Assembly (NCBI RefSeq): GCF_030580935.1
Contig: NZ_JAUQOM010000001.1
Location: 62,001-126,000, forward strand
From: Sphingobium cyanobacteriorum
GTDB lineage: Bacteria; Pseudomonadota; Alphaproteobacteria; Sphingomonadales; Sphingomonadaceae
Reading direction: 5' to 3'
Length of the DNA: 64,000 bases
Part shown: positions 1 to 10,126 of the stretch, one piece after another
Layout of the letters: each line of letters opens with the position of its first letter
Position numbering within the stretch: the first letter of the stretch is position 1
The notes under the pieces: model-generated
What the model was told of the DNA's origin: nothing
The model's input: only the letters and a program-made list of their open reading frames with translations
The model's database searches: none
Program-made: the position numbers and the translations under genes

Positions 1-261
1 CCTTCATGACCGCGCTGTTGCGAGCGGGGAGAGTAAGCAGGCATTGCATGGCCGCACAGGCGAAGCGGCAAAGGATTACATCCATGATGCATCCGCCCGC
101 ACGGATGGAACGACAGGCGTCCTGAGAGCCAGAAATATCGGGAGCAGCGGACAGATCAAGCCTGACCGGGCAGATATTATGTAGGAGATCACAGCCATCG
201 GCAGTCCGGGGCCGGACAAATGCTCTTGCCAAATCCCTTCAACGCCTCTCAGAATTTGGGC

Positions 262-1887
262 ATGGAAGAGTTTGATTATATCATCGTCGGCGCAGGGTCT
301 GCCGGGTGCGTCCTGGCCGATCAGCTTTCGGCCGATCCGGCCTGCAATATCCTTCTGGTCGAGGAGGGAGGATCGGGCGACAGCTTCGTCGTCAACATGC
401 CCAAAGGCTTTGGCAAGACCCTGACCGATCCTGCGACGGCGCATTTCTACCCCACGGCCAATGCCCGCGAAACCGGCGCGGGACGGGAAGTGTGGTTGCG
501 CGGCAAGATGCTCGGCGGGTCGAGCGCCGTCAACGGCATGGTCTGGAACCGCGGCGTCGCGGCGGATTACGACCGGCTGGCCGAACTTGCCGGTGATCAA
601 TGGTCATGGCAGCATATGCTGCCCCTGTTCCTGTCCATCGAAAATCATGCCAGCGGCGCCAGCCCGGATCGCGGCGCCGGCGGCCCGATCGAGGTCAAGA
701 CCCATCCGGCCCCTTCACCGCTGCTGAAAGCCTGGCTGGAAGCCGGACATGCCATGGGGCTTGCGATCAAGGCCGATCATGCGGACCCGAAGCAGGAAGG
801 CATCGGGCCATTGCAGTGGAATATCGACGCGAAGGGTCGCCGCGTTTCCGCCGCCAGGGGCTTTTTGAAGCGCGCGCGCCAGCGCCCCAATCTGAAGGTG
901 GAAACCGGCGTCCGCACGGACCGCGTCGTCATCGAAAACCACCGCGCGGTTGGCATTGCCGGCGTCCGCAGCGACGGTGCCGCGGTCGCGTTTCGCTGTC
1001 GTGGCGAAGTCATCCTGTCGGCCGGGGCAATCGGATCGCCGCGCATTCTTCAACTGTCGGGGATCGGCGCTGCGGATGCGCTGCGGCGTGCGGGGATCGA
1101 CGTGGCGCTCGACAGCCCGGATGTCGGCCACCACATGCGCGAACATATGCTGATCATGATGAACTGGCGGCTGAAACGGATGCGCGACAGCGTCAATAAC
1201 CAGTTTTCCGGTGCGCGCCTGATCGCCAATGTCGCCAGGCACATGGTCGGTCGCAACAACACCATGAGCTACGGATCGTCCGAAGCTGCCGCCTTCGTCA
1301 GGGTTCTGCCCGAAAGCGAGCGGCCCGACACCCAGGTGATGTTTGCCCCCTATTCCATCGATGCAGGCCGGGGCATGGCGATGGAAACCGAGCCGGGGAT
1401 GCAGATATTTTCCATGACATTGCGCCCGCGCAGCGAAGGGCATGTCCTTGTCACCAGCAGCGACCCGGCAGCGATGCTGCATATCGACCCCAACTTCTTC
1501 ACCGACGACTATGACCGGCGCGCGGCGATCGGCCAGTTCCGTTATGTCCGCAAACTCATGGCGCAGGCGCCGATACAGCCCTTCATCGTGGGGGAGACGG
1601 ACTTCACCGCCAAGGCGCAGAGTGACGAGGAAATCCTGGACCTGTTCCGTCGCTATGGCGGGGCCGGCTATCATGCCACGGCGACCGTGCGCATGGGCAA
1701 GGATAATAGCGCGCCGCTGGACGGACGCCTGAGGATGCGGGGCATTGACGGCCTGCGCGTGGTCGACTGCTCGGTTTTCCCTGAAATGATTGCAGGCAAC
1801 ACCAACGCGCCGACGATGGGCCTGGCCATGCGTGCCGCGCAACTGATCCACGAGGATCGCCGTTCGGGCAACGCCCAGGCAGCCTGA
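262..1887 (+). CDS. GMC-family FAD-dependent alcohol dehydrogenase/oxidase
   Basis: Predicted flavoprotein of the glucose-methanol-choline (GMC) family, which oxidises an alcohol to an aldehyde with FAD. The N-terminus (DYIIVGAGSAGCVLA, residues about 4-18) is the dinucleotide-binding fold, followed by an acidic residue ending strand 2 (LLVEEGG). The C-terminal catalytic pair is visible: GYHATATVRMG (His near residue 471) and GNTNAPTMG (Asn near 512). The 541-residue length is normal for the family. An in-frame ATG at 220 would add 14 residues; the one at 262 fits the family N-terminus (MEEFDYIIVG) better. The gene stands alone on the plus strand near an SDR, a TonB receptor and an MFS carrier. 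The substrate is unknown; choline, polyethylene glycol and aliphatic alcohol dehydrogenases all share this fold. Confidence 0.88.
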   Translation: MEEFDYIIVGAGSAGCVLADQLSADPACNILLVEEGGSGDSFVVNMPKGFGKTLTDPATAHFYPTANARETGAGREVWLRGKMLGGSSAVNGMVWNRGVAADYDRLAELAGDQWSWQHMLPLFLSIENHASGASPDRGAGGPIEVKTHPAPSPLLKAWLEAGHAMGLAIKADHADPKQEGIGPLQWNIDAKGRRVSAARGFLKRARQRPNLKVETGVRTDRVVIENHRAVGIAGVRSDGAAVAFRCRGEVILSAGAIGSPRILQLSGIGAADALRRAGIDVALDSPDVGHHMREHMLIMMNWRLKRMRDSVNNQFSGARLIANVARHMVGRNNTMSYGSSEAAAFVRVLPESERPDTQVMFAPYSIDAGRGMAMETEPGMQIFSMTLRPRSEGHVLVTSSDPAAMLHIDPNFFTDDYDRRAAIGQFRYVRKLMAQAPIQPFIVGETDFTAKAQSDEEILDLFRRYGGAGYHATATVRMGKDNSAPLDGRLRMRGIDGLRVVDCSVFPEMIAGNTNAPTMGLAMRAAQLIHEDRRSGNAQAA

Positions 1888-1952
1888 GCAGGTTCCATAT
1901 CCCGCGCCAAAAGCGTCCGGGACATGGAACTCGCCCTGCGTTGGCAAAACCG

Positions 1953-2056
1953 CTTTAGAGCGGGATGATGTCAGATTGACCCACGCCGTCATTGCAAGCG
2001 CAGCGCGGCAATCCACTGGAGCGCGCATGGATTGCCTCGCTGCGCGCGCAATGACG
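1953..2056. repeat. REP-like intergenic palindrome
   Basis: A long imperfect inverted repeat lies between convergent genes. The left arm (1987-2015, beginning CGTCATTGCAAGCGCAGC) and the right arm (2028-2056, ending GCGCAATGACG) can pair over about 29 bases with few mismatches. Just upstream (1953-1979) is a TTTAGAGCGGGATGATGTCAG motif of the kind dispersed between genes in sphingomonad genomes; that dispersal is recalled, not tested here. It may also terminate transcription of the flanking convergent genes. Confidence 0.55.
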
Positions 2057-2088
2057 AATCAACCCTGTGTGATCGGACACTAAGCCGC

Positions 2089-2880
2089 CTATCCCTGCCC
2101 TATGACATGCTGGTGGACATGCATTCCGCCATCGACCGGAATGATCTGGCCCGTGACATAGCGTGCGGCAGGAGAGGCAAGGAAGCAGGTTACTTCCGCT
2201 ATATCCTCTGGCCCGCCCACGAAAGGCGTCAGATTCTGTTCGGCGAACCCGTCAATCTGTTCGGGGGTCAGCACCTGACGCAGCCCGTCGGTCAGGATCA
2301 GCCCAGGCGATACGGCGTTGCAGCGCACATTATGCTTTCCATAGGCGGTTGCGATATCCATCGTCAGGCTGTGAATTCCGATCTTCGACGCCGCATAAGC
2401 CGTCCGCACCGAATCCCCGCGGAAGGTGACGCCCGAACTGGTGTTGACGATCGAACCATAACCCGCCGCTATCATGTGCGGGATGACATGTTTACATGTC
2501 AGCATCGGTCCACGCAGATTGACGGCCATCGCCCTGTCCCACAGATCGACCGACATGGTGACGACATCGCGGTCATGCGCCTGAAAGGCAGGGCTGGTCC
2601 CGGCTGCATTGTTGACGAGGATGTTGATCTTGCCAAATTCGGCCACCGCCTTCGCGGCCAGCGCCTCGACCTGGGCCTCGATGGTGTGATCGACCGCGAC
2701 CATGATCGCCTGCCCGCCGGCCTGCGCGATGTCGGCGGCACACTCCTGGAGTCCGCCGTCGACCGACAGGTCGCCCAGCACCAGCTTTGCCCCGCGTTCC
2801 GCCAGCATGAGCGCCGTGACGCGACCAATCCCGTTGGCCGCGCCCACGACCACGGCCACCATGCCTTCCAGAGATTTCAT
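2089..2880 (-). CDS. SDR-family NAD(P)-dependent oxidoreductase
   Basis: Short-chain dehydrogenase/reductase, 263 residues, cytoplasmic. The cofactor motif GAANGIG lies at residues 13-19, NNAAGT at strand 4, the catalytic Ser in VNTSSGV and the YAASK catalytic pair near residue 158. CNAVSPGLI and GQIIPVDGG near the C-terminus are typical SDR structural motifs. The start at 2880 (MKSLEG) is chosen because the reading frame upstream, to 3093, has no family similarity and lies in the intergenic region. The gene is convergent with the GMC dehydrogenase and divergent from the TonB-dependent receptor. It could oxidise an alcohol or reduce a ketone in the same catabolic route; the substrate cannot be told. 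Confidence 0.85.
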   Translation of the reverse strand: MKSLEGMVAVVVGAANGIGRVTALMLAERGAKLVLGDLSVDGGLQECAADIAQAGGQAIMVAVDHTIEAQVEALAAKAVAEFGKINILVNNAAGTSPAFQAHDRDVVTMSVDLWDRAMAVNLRGPMLTCKHVIPHMIAAGYGSIVNTSSGVTFRGDSVRTAYAASKIGIHSLTMDIATAYGKHNVRCNAVSPGLILTDGLRQVLTPEQIDGFAEQNLTPFVGGPEDIAEVTCFLASPAARYVTGQIIPVDGGMHVHQHVIGQG

Positions 2881-3467
2881 GTCCACATATCCATATATTC
2901 GCGTGACCGGGCCAGGCCTGCCGGGCACATGCCCCTTTAAAGCGACCCGCAAAGCCAAATCCTGGCAAGCAGGCCAGAGACTGCGTTGGAAATGAACCAT
3001 GTTCAATCCACCCCTGACACAATCAGGTGAGTGATGACGAATTTTCAATTGTCGCATGATTTCACATGCATCGACGACTGCGCAACCCGTCATCGATCAT
3101 GACCTTTTACGCAAACCCGCTTTGCATGAATTCATTGTTTCAGCCCGACAGGCAGTGCGTCATAGCGAAACCGGGCATGTATCCTGTTCGATATTGTTGC
3201 GAATATCACAAAGCTGTTTCATCGAAACATCAAAACGATAGCATATACCTGATCGATGGATGAGGGACCAAGCCCTGCTCGCAAACGCTTCGAAGATACG
3301 ATAAATATTCGGCGTGATGTGACGCCGCCCTACGGCAATGCCATGTCGGCATGGAAATTATGATAAAAATCCAAATCCATTAATAATTGAAATGAATTTT
3401 CATAAAGAAATTTATGAAATTAATGATATTTTTTCGATAATAAAAATATTTATCAAGAGGGATGATC
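2881..3467. other. 587-bp divergent intergenic region, strongly AT-rich on the right
   Basis: No gene is supported here; two short overlapping plus-strand frames (3056-3263) resemble nothing. Bases 3355-3460 are conspicuously A+T-rich compared with the GC-rich surroundings and contain runs of A and T next to the TonB receptor start. The region must hold the promoters of the divergent SDR and receptor genes. A perfect palindrome at 3398-3419 is listed separately. Confidence 0.6.
3398..3419. promoter_or_regulatory. Perfect palindrome upstream of the TonB receptor (candidate operator)
   Basis: TTTCATAAA (3398-3406) and TTTATGAAA (3411-3419) are exact inverted copies separated by GAAA. The palindrome sits about 50 bases before the receptor start in an AT-rich stretch. 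Its symmetry suits a dimeric regulator or an RNA hairpin in the leader. The regulator is not identifiable from this window. Confidence 0.45.
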
Positions 3468-5744
3468 ATGAAATCATGGATTTACTGCGGAACCGCAGTC
3501 CTTTCACTGATGGCTGCACCTGCGACTGCGCAGATATCGCCTGCAACGGCTCAAGTGGATACACAAGCGGACACAGTGCAGGATGCGGGCCTGAGCGACA
3601 TCGTCGTCACCGCCACGCGCGCGAGCACCAGTGTCCAGCGCACAGCACTGACGATCCAGGTCCTGTCATCGGAATCCCTCCTCAAATCCGGCGTGAGTGA
3701 CAGCGCGGCCTTGCAGAACAGCGTGCCCGGACTGACGTTCACCAGCGGCAATGTGGGCCAGACGCTGATCTACATGCGCGGCATCGGCACGAGCATTCTG
3801 GGCCTGGGCGCCGGGGCGAGCGTCGCCACCTATGTCGATGGCATCTATCTTTCCAATCAGCAGCAGGCGCTTCAGAAGTTCGGCAATATCGAGCGCGTAG
3901 AGGTTCTCAAAGGACCGCAAGCCACCTTGTTCGGTCGCAACGCCACCGGCGGGGCCATCAACATCATCACCAGGGAACCGGGCGACACGATGCGCCTGGA
4001 CGCCGACGCATCCTATGGCAATTACGACGCTGTAACCCTGCGCGCGACTGCTTCAGGACCAGTGACGGACAATCTGGGCGCGCTCTTTTCGGTACTTTAT
4101 GACGATCATGATGGCTATGCCAAGAATATCACGCTCGGCAATCGGCCCAATGCCGATCACACTATAGGTATTCGGGCGACACTTCAGTTCAAGCCGTCGC
4201 CCAACATTTCGCTGACATTGCGGGGGGATTATTCCTATCGCAAATTCAGCGACTATTACAAGGAATTGAATCCTGACTCGATCTTCTCCTTCTTCAATGA
4301 CGGATCGGATTTCATCGCCGATCCATGGAAGATCCGAAACAATGTCGTAAACCGCGCCACCGCCCGCGACCGCGGCGTATCCTTCACGGTGAAAAGCGAC
4401 CTGGGTATCGGCGACCTGACATCGGTGACAAGCTATCGTCAGTTCAATTCCGGCCCGACCATCAGCGATCTGGACAGCAATGACGGCCCCTATTGGCCCG
4501 CGCTCAACCTGGGCTCGGTTATACTGGGCGATCTGTTGCGGTCACGGCAATTCTATCACGAAACCTATGTCGCGACGGACCGCAGCAAATCCTTCTTCAT
4601 GACTGTCGGCGCCAATTATCATCGCGAAAAAGCCAAGCAATTTGTGTATCGGCCGCTGGCCTTCACGGCGACGGTCGTGGGAGCCGGAACCGGGGATCAG
4701 ACCTTCGACCGCGCGCTCGACAATGAAGCCTATAGCGCCTTCGTCGATGCTGGCGCCAACCTGTCCTCCGATCTCACCATAACGGCCGGCGTCCGCTATT
4801 CGGAGGAAAAGAAGGACTATAGCCAGTTCAACTATTTCACGACAAATATTCCCCTGGGCCTTCAGATTGGCCGGCGGACCGACAAGAGCTGGTCCCCCCG
4901 TGCGGGTATCGAATATCGGCCTTCGGGCGATCTGATGATCTATGCGTCCGCGACCAGCGGCTTCAAGTCCGGCGGTTTCGCGGAAAACAACCCTCTCAAC
5001 ACGTTCAAGCCCGAAAAAATCTGGTCCTATGAAGCAGGCCTGAAGAGCAGCTTCCTCGACAGAAGGGGGCGGTTTAACATCGCCTTCTTCTATGCCGACT
5101 ATAAGGATCTTCAAATCCAGCAACTTGTCGGTGGCGGCCTCAGCTTCGTCCGGCGCATCGTCAATGCCGACAAGGCGACCATATATGGCGTGGATTTCGA
5201 AGCCAGCATCAAGCCGGTGGATCAATTGACGCTCACCTTCGGCGGCGAATATCTGAAAACCAAGATCGGGGACGCCCTGCTATGCGCGCCGACCCTGCCA
5301 TGCACCGGCGCGACGGCCCCCTATAATGCGGGGGTTCTCAATCCCAAGGGCAATGTCCTGCCCAATGCGCCCAAATGGTCGCTGATCGGCAATGTCGATT
5401 ATGACATTCCGCTGGCGAGCGGCACGATCAATCTGCACAGCGATCTATCCTATCGCAGCAGGGCGCTGTTCAACTATTTCGGTCAGGCCGAACTACCCAA
5501 TGGCGCGCAATTGTCGCAACCAGCCTATGTCAACCTGAACGGCCAGATCCGTTACAAGGACGATAGCGGATGGTCGATCGCCCTGTTCGGGCAGAACCTG
5601 ACCGATCGGCTGGTGCGGACATGGATGGATGTCCTTTCAAACTATTCGTCACCGCCCAGCCCGCTGATCAACCGGGGAACATTGACTGGCGCCCGCTTCG
5701 CACCGCCGCGGACCTATGGCGTGCGCGTGGGCGTGTCATTCTGA
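3468..5744 (+). CDS. TonB-dependent outer-membrane receptor
   Basis: Outer-membrane beta-barrel for energised uptake of a ligand across the outer membrane, 758 residues. An N-terminal signal peptide ends near ATAQ, followed by the plug-domain entry (LSDIVVTATR), the plug motif VEVLKGPQATLFGRNATGG, repeated aromatic beta-strands and a C-terminal Phe (GVRVGVSF), as expected for BAM-dependent insertion. The ATG at 3468 is favoured over 3462 because AGAGGG (3456-3461) is then 6 bases upstream. It belongs to the large sphingomonad receptor class often linked to catabolic genes rather than siderophores; the neighbouring dehydrogenases and MFS carrier support a carbon-source ligand. The ligand is unknown. 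Confidence 0.92.
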   Translation: MKSWIYCGTAVLSLMAAPATAQISPATAQVDTQADTVQDAGLSDIVVTATRASTSVQRTALTIQVLSSESLLKSGVSDSAALQNSVPGLTFTSGNVGQTLIYMRGIGTSILGLGAGASVATYVDGIYLSNQQQALQKFGNIERVEVLKGPQATLFGRNATGGAINIITREPGDTMRLDADASYGNYDAVTLRATASGPVTDNLGALFSVLYDDHDGYAKNITLGNRPNADHTIGIRATLQFKPSPNISLTLRGDYSYRKFSDYYKELNPDSIFSFFNDGSDFIADPWKIRNNVVNRATARDRGVSFTVKSDLGIGDLTSVTSYRQFNSGPTISDLDSNDGPYWPALNLGSVILGDLLRSRQFYHETYVATDRSKSFFMTVGANYHREKAKQFVYRPLAFTATVVGAGTGDQTFDRALDNEAYSAFVDAGANLSSDLTITAGVRYSEEKKDYSQFNYFTTNIPLGLQIGRRTDKSWSPRAGIEYRPSGDLMIYASATSGFKSGGFAENNPLNTFKPEKIWSYEAGLKSSFLDRRGRFNIAFFYADYKDLQIQQLVGGGLSFVRRIVNADKATIYGVDFEASIKPVDQLTLTFGGEYLKTKIGDALLCAPTLPCTGATAPYNAGVLNPKGNVLPNAPKWSLIGNVDYDIPLASGTINLHSDLSYRSRALFNYFGQAELPNGAQLSQPAYVNLNGQIRYKDDSGWSIALFGQNLTDRLVRTWMDVLSNYSSPPSPLINRGTLTGARFAPPRTYGVRVGVSF

Positions 5745-5757
5745 ATGGCTGAGCCAG

Positions 5758-5795
5758 GCAGGCGGGCGGCGGGTACAGACACGCCGCCCGCCTGC
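5758..5795 (+). terminator. Strong stem-loop after the TonB receptor
   Basis: A 14-bp perfect GC-rich stem (5758-5771 with 5782-5795) with a 10-base loop begins 13 bases after the receptor stop. No T-run follows, so it may act as an imperfect terminator or as a 3' stabilising hairpin. Confidence 0.5.
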
Positions 5796-6007
5796 AAGCG
5801 GACATGCACAGGGATGTTGCGCCACCGGACCTGCAATCCTAATCTGGATACGCCATTGGACCGTGAGAAAGGGCATCTTCATCCAGCCAATGCATCCGGT
5901 TCGATCGGTGCGCTCGCGCCCTGCCGACAGCGATCACGACATGCCGGGCCTGCCGGCATGACCCTCGTGCTTATCCTTTGCGGGCAGAGAGGCGTGACGA
6001 GTTGAAC

Positions 6008-7252
6008 ATGCAGGACAGAAGCGGGGCGTCGACATATCTTATCTATCCCGGCTGGTATGCCGTAGCGCTTGCTTTCCTGATCCAGTTGATTGCGAGCGGG
6101 CCGATCTATTATGGCTTCGGCGTGTTTGGCCAGGTCTTTGAACAGGAGTTCCAGGCGACCCGCACGTCCATCAACGTGATATTGACGCTTGTTACGCTGT
6201 TCAGTGGATTTGCGGGTGTCCCGATCGGATGGCTGCTACGCCGCTTTTCCGTAAGGTCGGTGCTTCTGGTCGGTGCCGCCGGCCAGATCACCGGACTGGT
6301 GATGGTGGCGCAGGCATCGTCATTCAGCCAGGTGCTGGTCGGCTATGGCGTCGTGGCTGGCATGGCGGACGCGCTGCTCAGCGTGCAGCTCACCAACATG
6401 CTGGTCGTCCACTGGTTCGAAAAGCGACGCGGGCTGGCCATGGGCATTGCGGTTACAAGCACATCCTTTGCCAGCGTCATCTATCCGCCCTTGCTGACCG
6501 GGCTGATCGATGCCCTGGGATGGCGCGCGACATTTCTGGTCGTGGCGGCCATGCTGGCCATGCTGATGCCCATCATCGCCTGGAAAGCGGGGTTGCCGGC
6601 CCAGATACCGCCGGTCGAACGGCTGCCCCGCACCGTGCCGGCGACCGGGCATCACGCCCCCCAGCCGCGTCAACCGTCCGTCTATCGCACCGCTGATTTC
6701 TGGATCGTCACTTTTGTGGTGGGGGCAATGTTCAGCGCCAATCTGGCGATCATTTCGGCGGTCATCCCCTATGCACGATCGCAGGGATTGTCGCCTTATG
6801 CCGCGGCTTCGCTGTTGTCGTTGCAGGGGGGCGTGGCGCTGCTGGCCAAGATCGGATTCGGCATGATCGCAGACCGGGCAAGGCTGAACCATGGTCTGGC
6901 CGCTGCGGGGGCATGCGGCGCGCTGTCGATGGTCCTGTGGCTTGTCGGCGGGAATATCTTTGTCCTTGCCGCCGCAGCCGTGACTTTCGGCCTTTGCCTG
7001 GGCGGGACGCTGCCCATGTTTGGCGTCATCCTGGCGCGGCGGTTCGGGCTGAACGACTATGCGATGTTGATCGGCGCGTCGCGGACGGCCATGGCCCCCA
7101 TGATGCTCGGCGCGCCGCTGGTCGTCGGGTTCCTGTTCGACAGATGGGGCAGTTGGCGTCCTACCTTCGTTGCTCTGCTGCTGTTTTTGCTGATAGCCAC
7201 GATTTTGAGCCTGGTCGCGCGTTTCACGCCACCGCCAGCCAATGAAGAATGA
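6008..7252 (+). CDS. MFS transporter, monocarboxylate-porter-like
   Basis: Inner-membrane major facilitator protein of about 414 residues with roughly 12 hydrophobic segments and the central cytoplasmic loop near residues 200-225. The loop motif WFEKRRGLAMGIA after the fourth helix is typical of the monocarboxylate/oxalate-formate antiporter branch of the MFS. The start is taken as the ATG at 6008; an in-frame TTG at 6002 is closer to an AGAGAGG sequence and is possible. It follows the TonB receptor in the same direction and precedes the convergent glc operon, so it could import a carboxylate such as glycolate or a product of the receptor's ligand. The substrate is an inference. Confidence 0.85.
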   Translation: MQDRSGASTYLIYPGWYAVALAFLIQLIASGPIYYGFGVFGQVFEQEFQATRTSINVILTLVTLFSGFAGVPIGWLLRRFSVRSVLLVGAAGQITGLVMVAQASSFSQVLVGYGVVAGMADALLSVQLTNMLVVHWFEKRRGLAMGIAVTSTSFASVIYPPLLTGLIDALGWRATFLVVAAMLAMLMPIIAWKAGLPAQIPPVERLPRTVPATGHHAPQPRQPSVYRTADFWIVTFVVGAMFSANLAIISAVIPYARSQGLSPYAAASLLSLQGGVALLAKIGFGMIADRARLNHGLAAAGACGALSMVLWLVGGNIFVLAAAAVTFGLCLGGTLPMFGVILARRFGLNDYAMLIGASRTAMAPMMLGAPLVVGFLFDRWGSWRPTFVALLLFLLIATILSLVARFTPPPANEE

Positions 7253-7282
7253 AACCGGGCCAGCGGGGCGGAAAGCAAGCGA

Positions 7283-7705
7283 TCAGACAGACAGCCCAGC
7301 CGCAGCGACGCCGGCCAATGCGGCCTTTTCGTCATTGTCGCTGGTATCGCCCGTGACGCCGACCGCGCCGATGAGGTTGCCATTGGCATCGCGGATCAGC
7401 ACGGCGCCTGCCGCCGGCACGATTCCGGCCGGGTTAAGGCCGGCCGCCGCAGTGATGAATGTCGGGCGCTCGATCGCAATCTCTCCGATCGCGCGCGACG
7501 ACATGCCCAGCGCCAGCGCACCGGACGCCTTGGCTGTCGCGATCTGCGGGCGCAGGTTCGAGGAATTATCCTCACGCGCGAAAGCCACCATATGGCCGCC
7601 GGCATCAAGCACGACCACGCTGAGCGGCTTGAGGGCCAGGGCGCGGCCTTCCTTGAGCGCGGCAGCTACGATCGTCTGCGCCTGGTCGAGAGAGATGCGG
7701 GTCAT
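7283..7705 (-). CDS. glcG: GlcG/HbpS (DUF336) family protein
   Basis: Small protein of 140 residues in the GlcG/HbpS (heme-degrading) family, recognised by the ISLDQAQTIVAAAL start, the VVLDAGGHMVAFARED block and the alanine-rich C-terminal half (GAVGVTGDTSDNDEKAALAGVAAAG). The family is encoded in glycolate oxidase operons in many bacteria, but its role there is unsettled. The start at 7705 (MTRISLD) places it 5 bases after glcF, so it is the last gene of the glcBDEFG operon. The 20 residues encoded upstream overlap glcF and are not family-like. Confidence 0.82.
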   Translation of the reverse strand: MTRISLDQAQTIVAAALKEGRALALKPLSVVVLDAGGHMVAFAREDNSSNLRPQIATAKASGALALGMSSRAIGEIAIERPTFITAAAGLNPAGIVPAAGAVLIRDANGNLIGAVGVTGDTSDNDEKAALAGVAAAGLSV

Positions 7706-7710
7706 GTCTT

Positions 7711-8989
<1,279 letters not shown>

Positions 8990-9012
<23 letters not shown>

Positions 9013-10126
9013 CGGCATCCTCCCTGAAACGGCCGGTCACGAAGATGTCAGCCGGGTCGAACGCCCGGCGCACCCGTTGTTCGAGGGCGGCGACGCCGGG
9101 CTGACGCGGGTGGAATGCCGGAACGCTGGCCCGCATGTCCGCTGGCGCCTCTACCAGCCTGGCGTCCCCGCCAAGCCGTGCAGCTTCGTCCCGCACCGTT
9201 TCGTCCAGTCGATCAAGAGCGATCCAGATGCGCCCCCCGCCCCAGTCCATGGCCCAGTCGATCCCCAGCGGTCGCAACGCATCGATCAGACCAGCCGCGT
9301 GCCGTGGCGGCAGATGCACGTCCCAACGGACAGATCCGCGCAGGTCCGCCCCGGTCATGGCCCGCCGCCAAAGCGGTGCGGCGACTGCATCGGGCAGCAG
9401 CCGCAAGGCGCAATGGCCGGCGAGCAAGCCCGGCAGGACGGCGCAGCGCGCCTCGACCGACGGCGCGAAGCCTGCAACCCGCAACAGCATCTCTCCGCCC
9501 GGCACATAGGCCGCAGCCGATACATCCGCATTGCTGCCCAGCGCACAGGCCATGGCCGCATAGGCAGCGGGGAGTGACAAGCCCTCCGCCACCATCGTCA
9601 CCGTCTGTCGGGGGCGCGGCAAAACCTTCAGTGTCAACTCGGTCATCGCGCCAAGCCGCCCCCAGGACCCTGCCATCAGCTTGGGCAGATCATAGCCGGT
9701 GACATTCTTGACGACCTTCGCCCCCGCCACGAACATTTCGCCGCGACCGGAAATGGCCGTGAGGCCGAGCAGGTGATCGCGCGCGCTGCCCGCTGTGACA
9801 CGGCGTGATCCGGCGACACCCGCAGCCACCGTGCCGCCGATCGTGGCGCCCGGTTCGCCCCATGGTTCGAAGGCCAGCATCTGCCCTTCCGCCGCGACCA
9901 GGGCCTGCACATCGGCGAGAGGCGTGCCCGCACGGACCGTCAGCACCAGTTCGGCCGGGTCATAGTCGATCACCCCGGACAAGGCGCCAAGCGACATGAT
10001 CCCGGCGTCCCGCGGTGCGCCAAAGCCGGCTTTCGTCCCGCCGCCCCGCAATTCCAGTCGGGTGCCGTTCGCTGCCGCATCGGCCACGATCTGGCGCAAG
10101 TCCTGCGCATCCCTGGGCATCAGCAT
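8990..10126 (-). CDS. glcE: Glycolate oxidase FAD-binding subunit GlcE
   Basis: Second flavin-binding subunit of glycolate oxidase, 378 residues. A PCMH-type FAD domain fills the N-terminal half (LELRGGGTKAGFG, EPGATIGGTVAAGVAGSRR, AKVVKNVTGYDLPKLMAGSWG), followed by a short C-terminal cap ending in the conserved FDPADIF segment. It is shorter than GlcD, as expected. The start ATG shares one base with the glcD stop (TGATG arrangement at 10126) and the 3' end overlaps glcF, so glcDEF are translationally coupled. Confidence 0.92.

Noticed and set aside
1..184. Open reading frame from the window edge to a TAG at 182-184
   Set aside because: It could be the end of a gene to the left, but the encoded residues show no recognisable family or secondary structure and the sequence starts in the middle, so no call is made.
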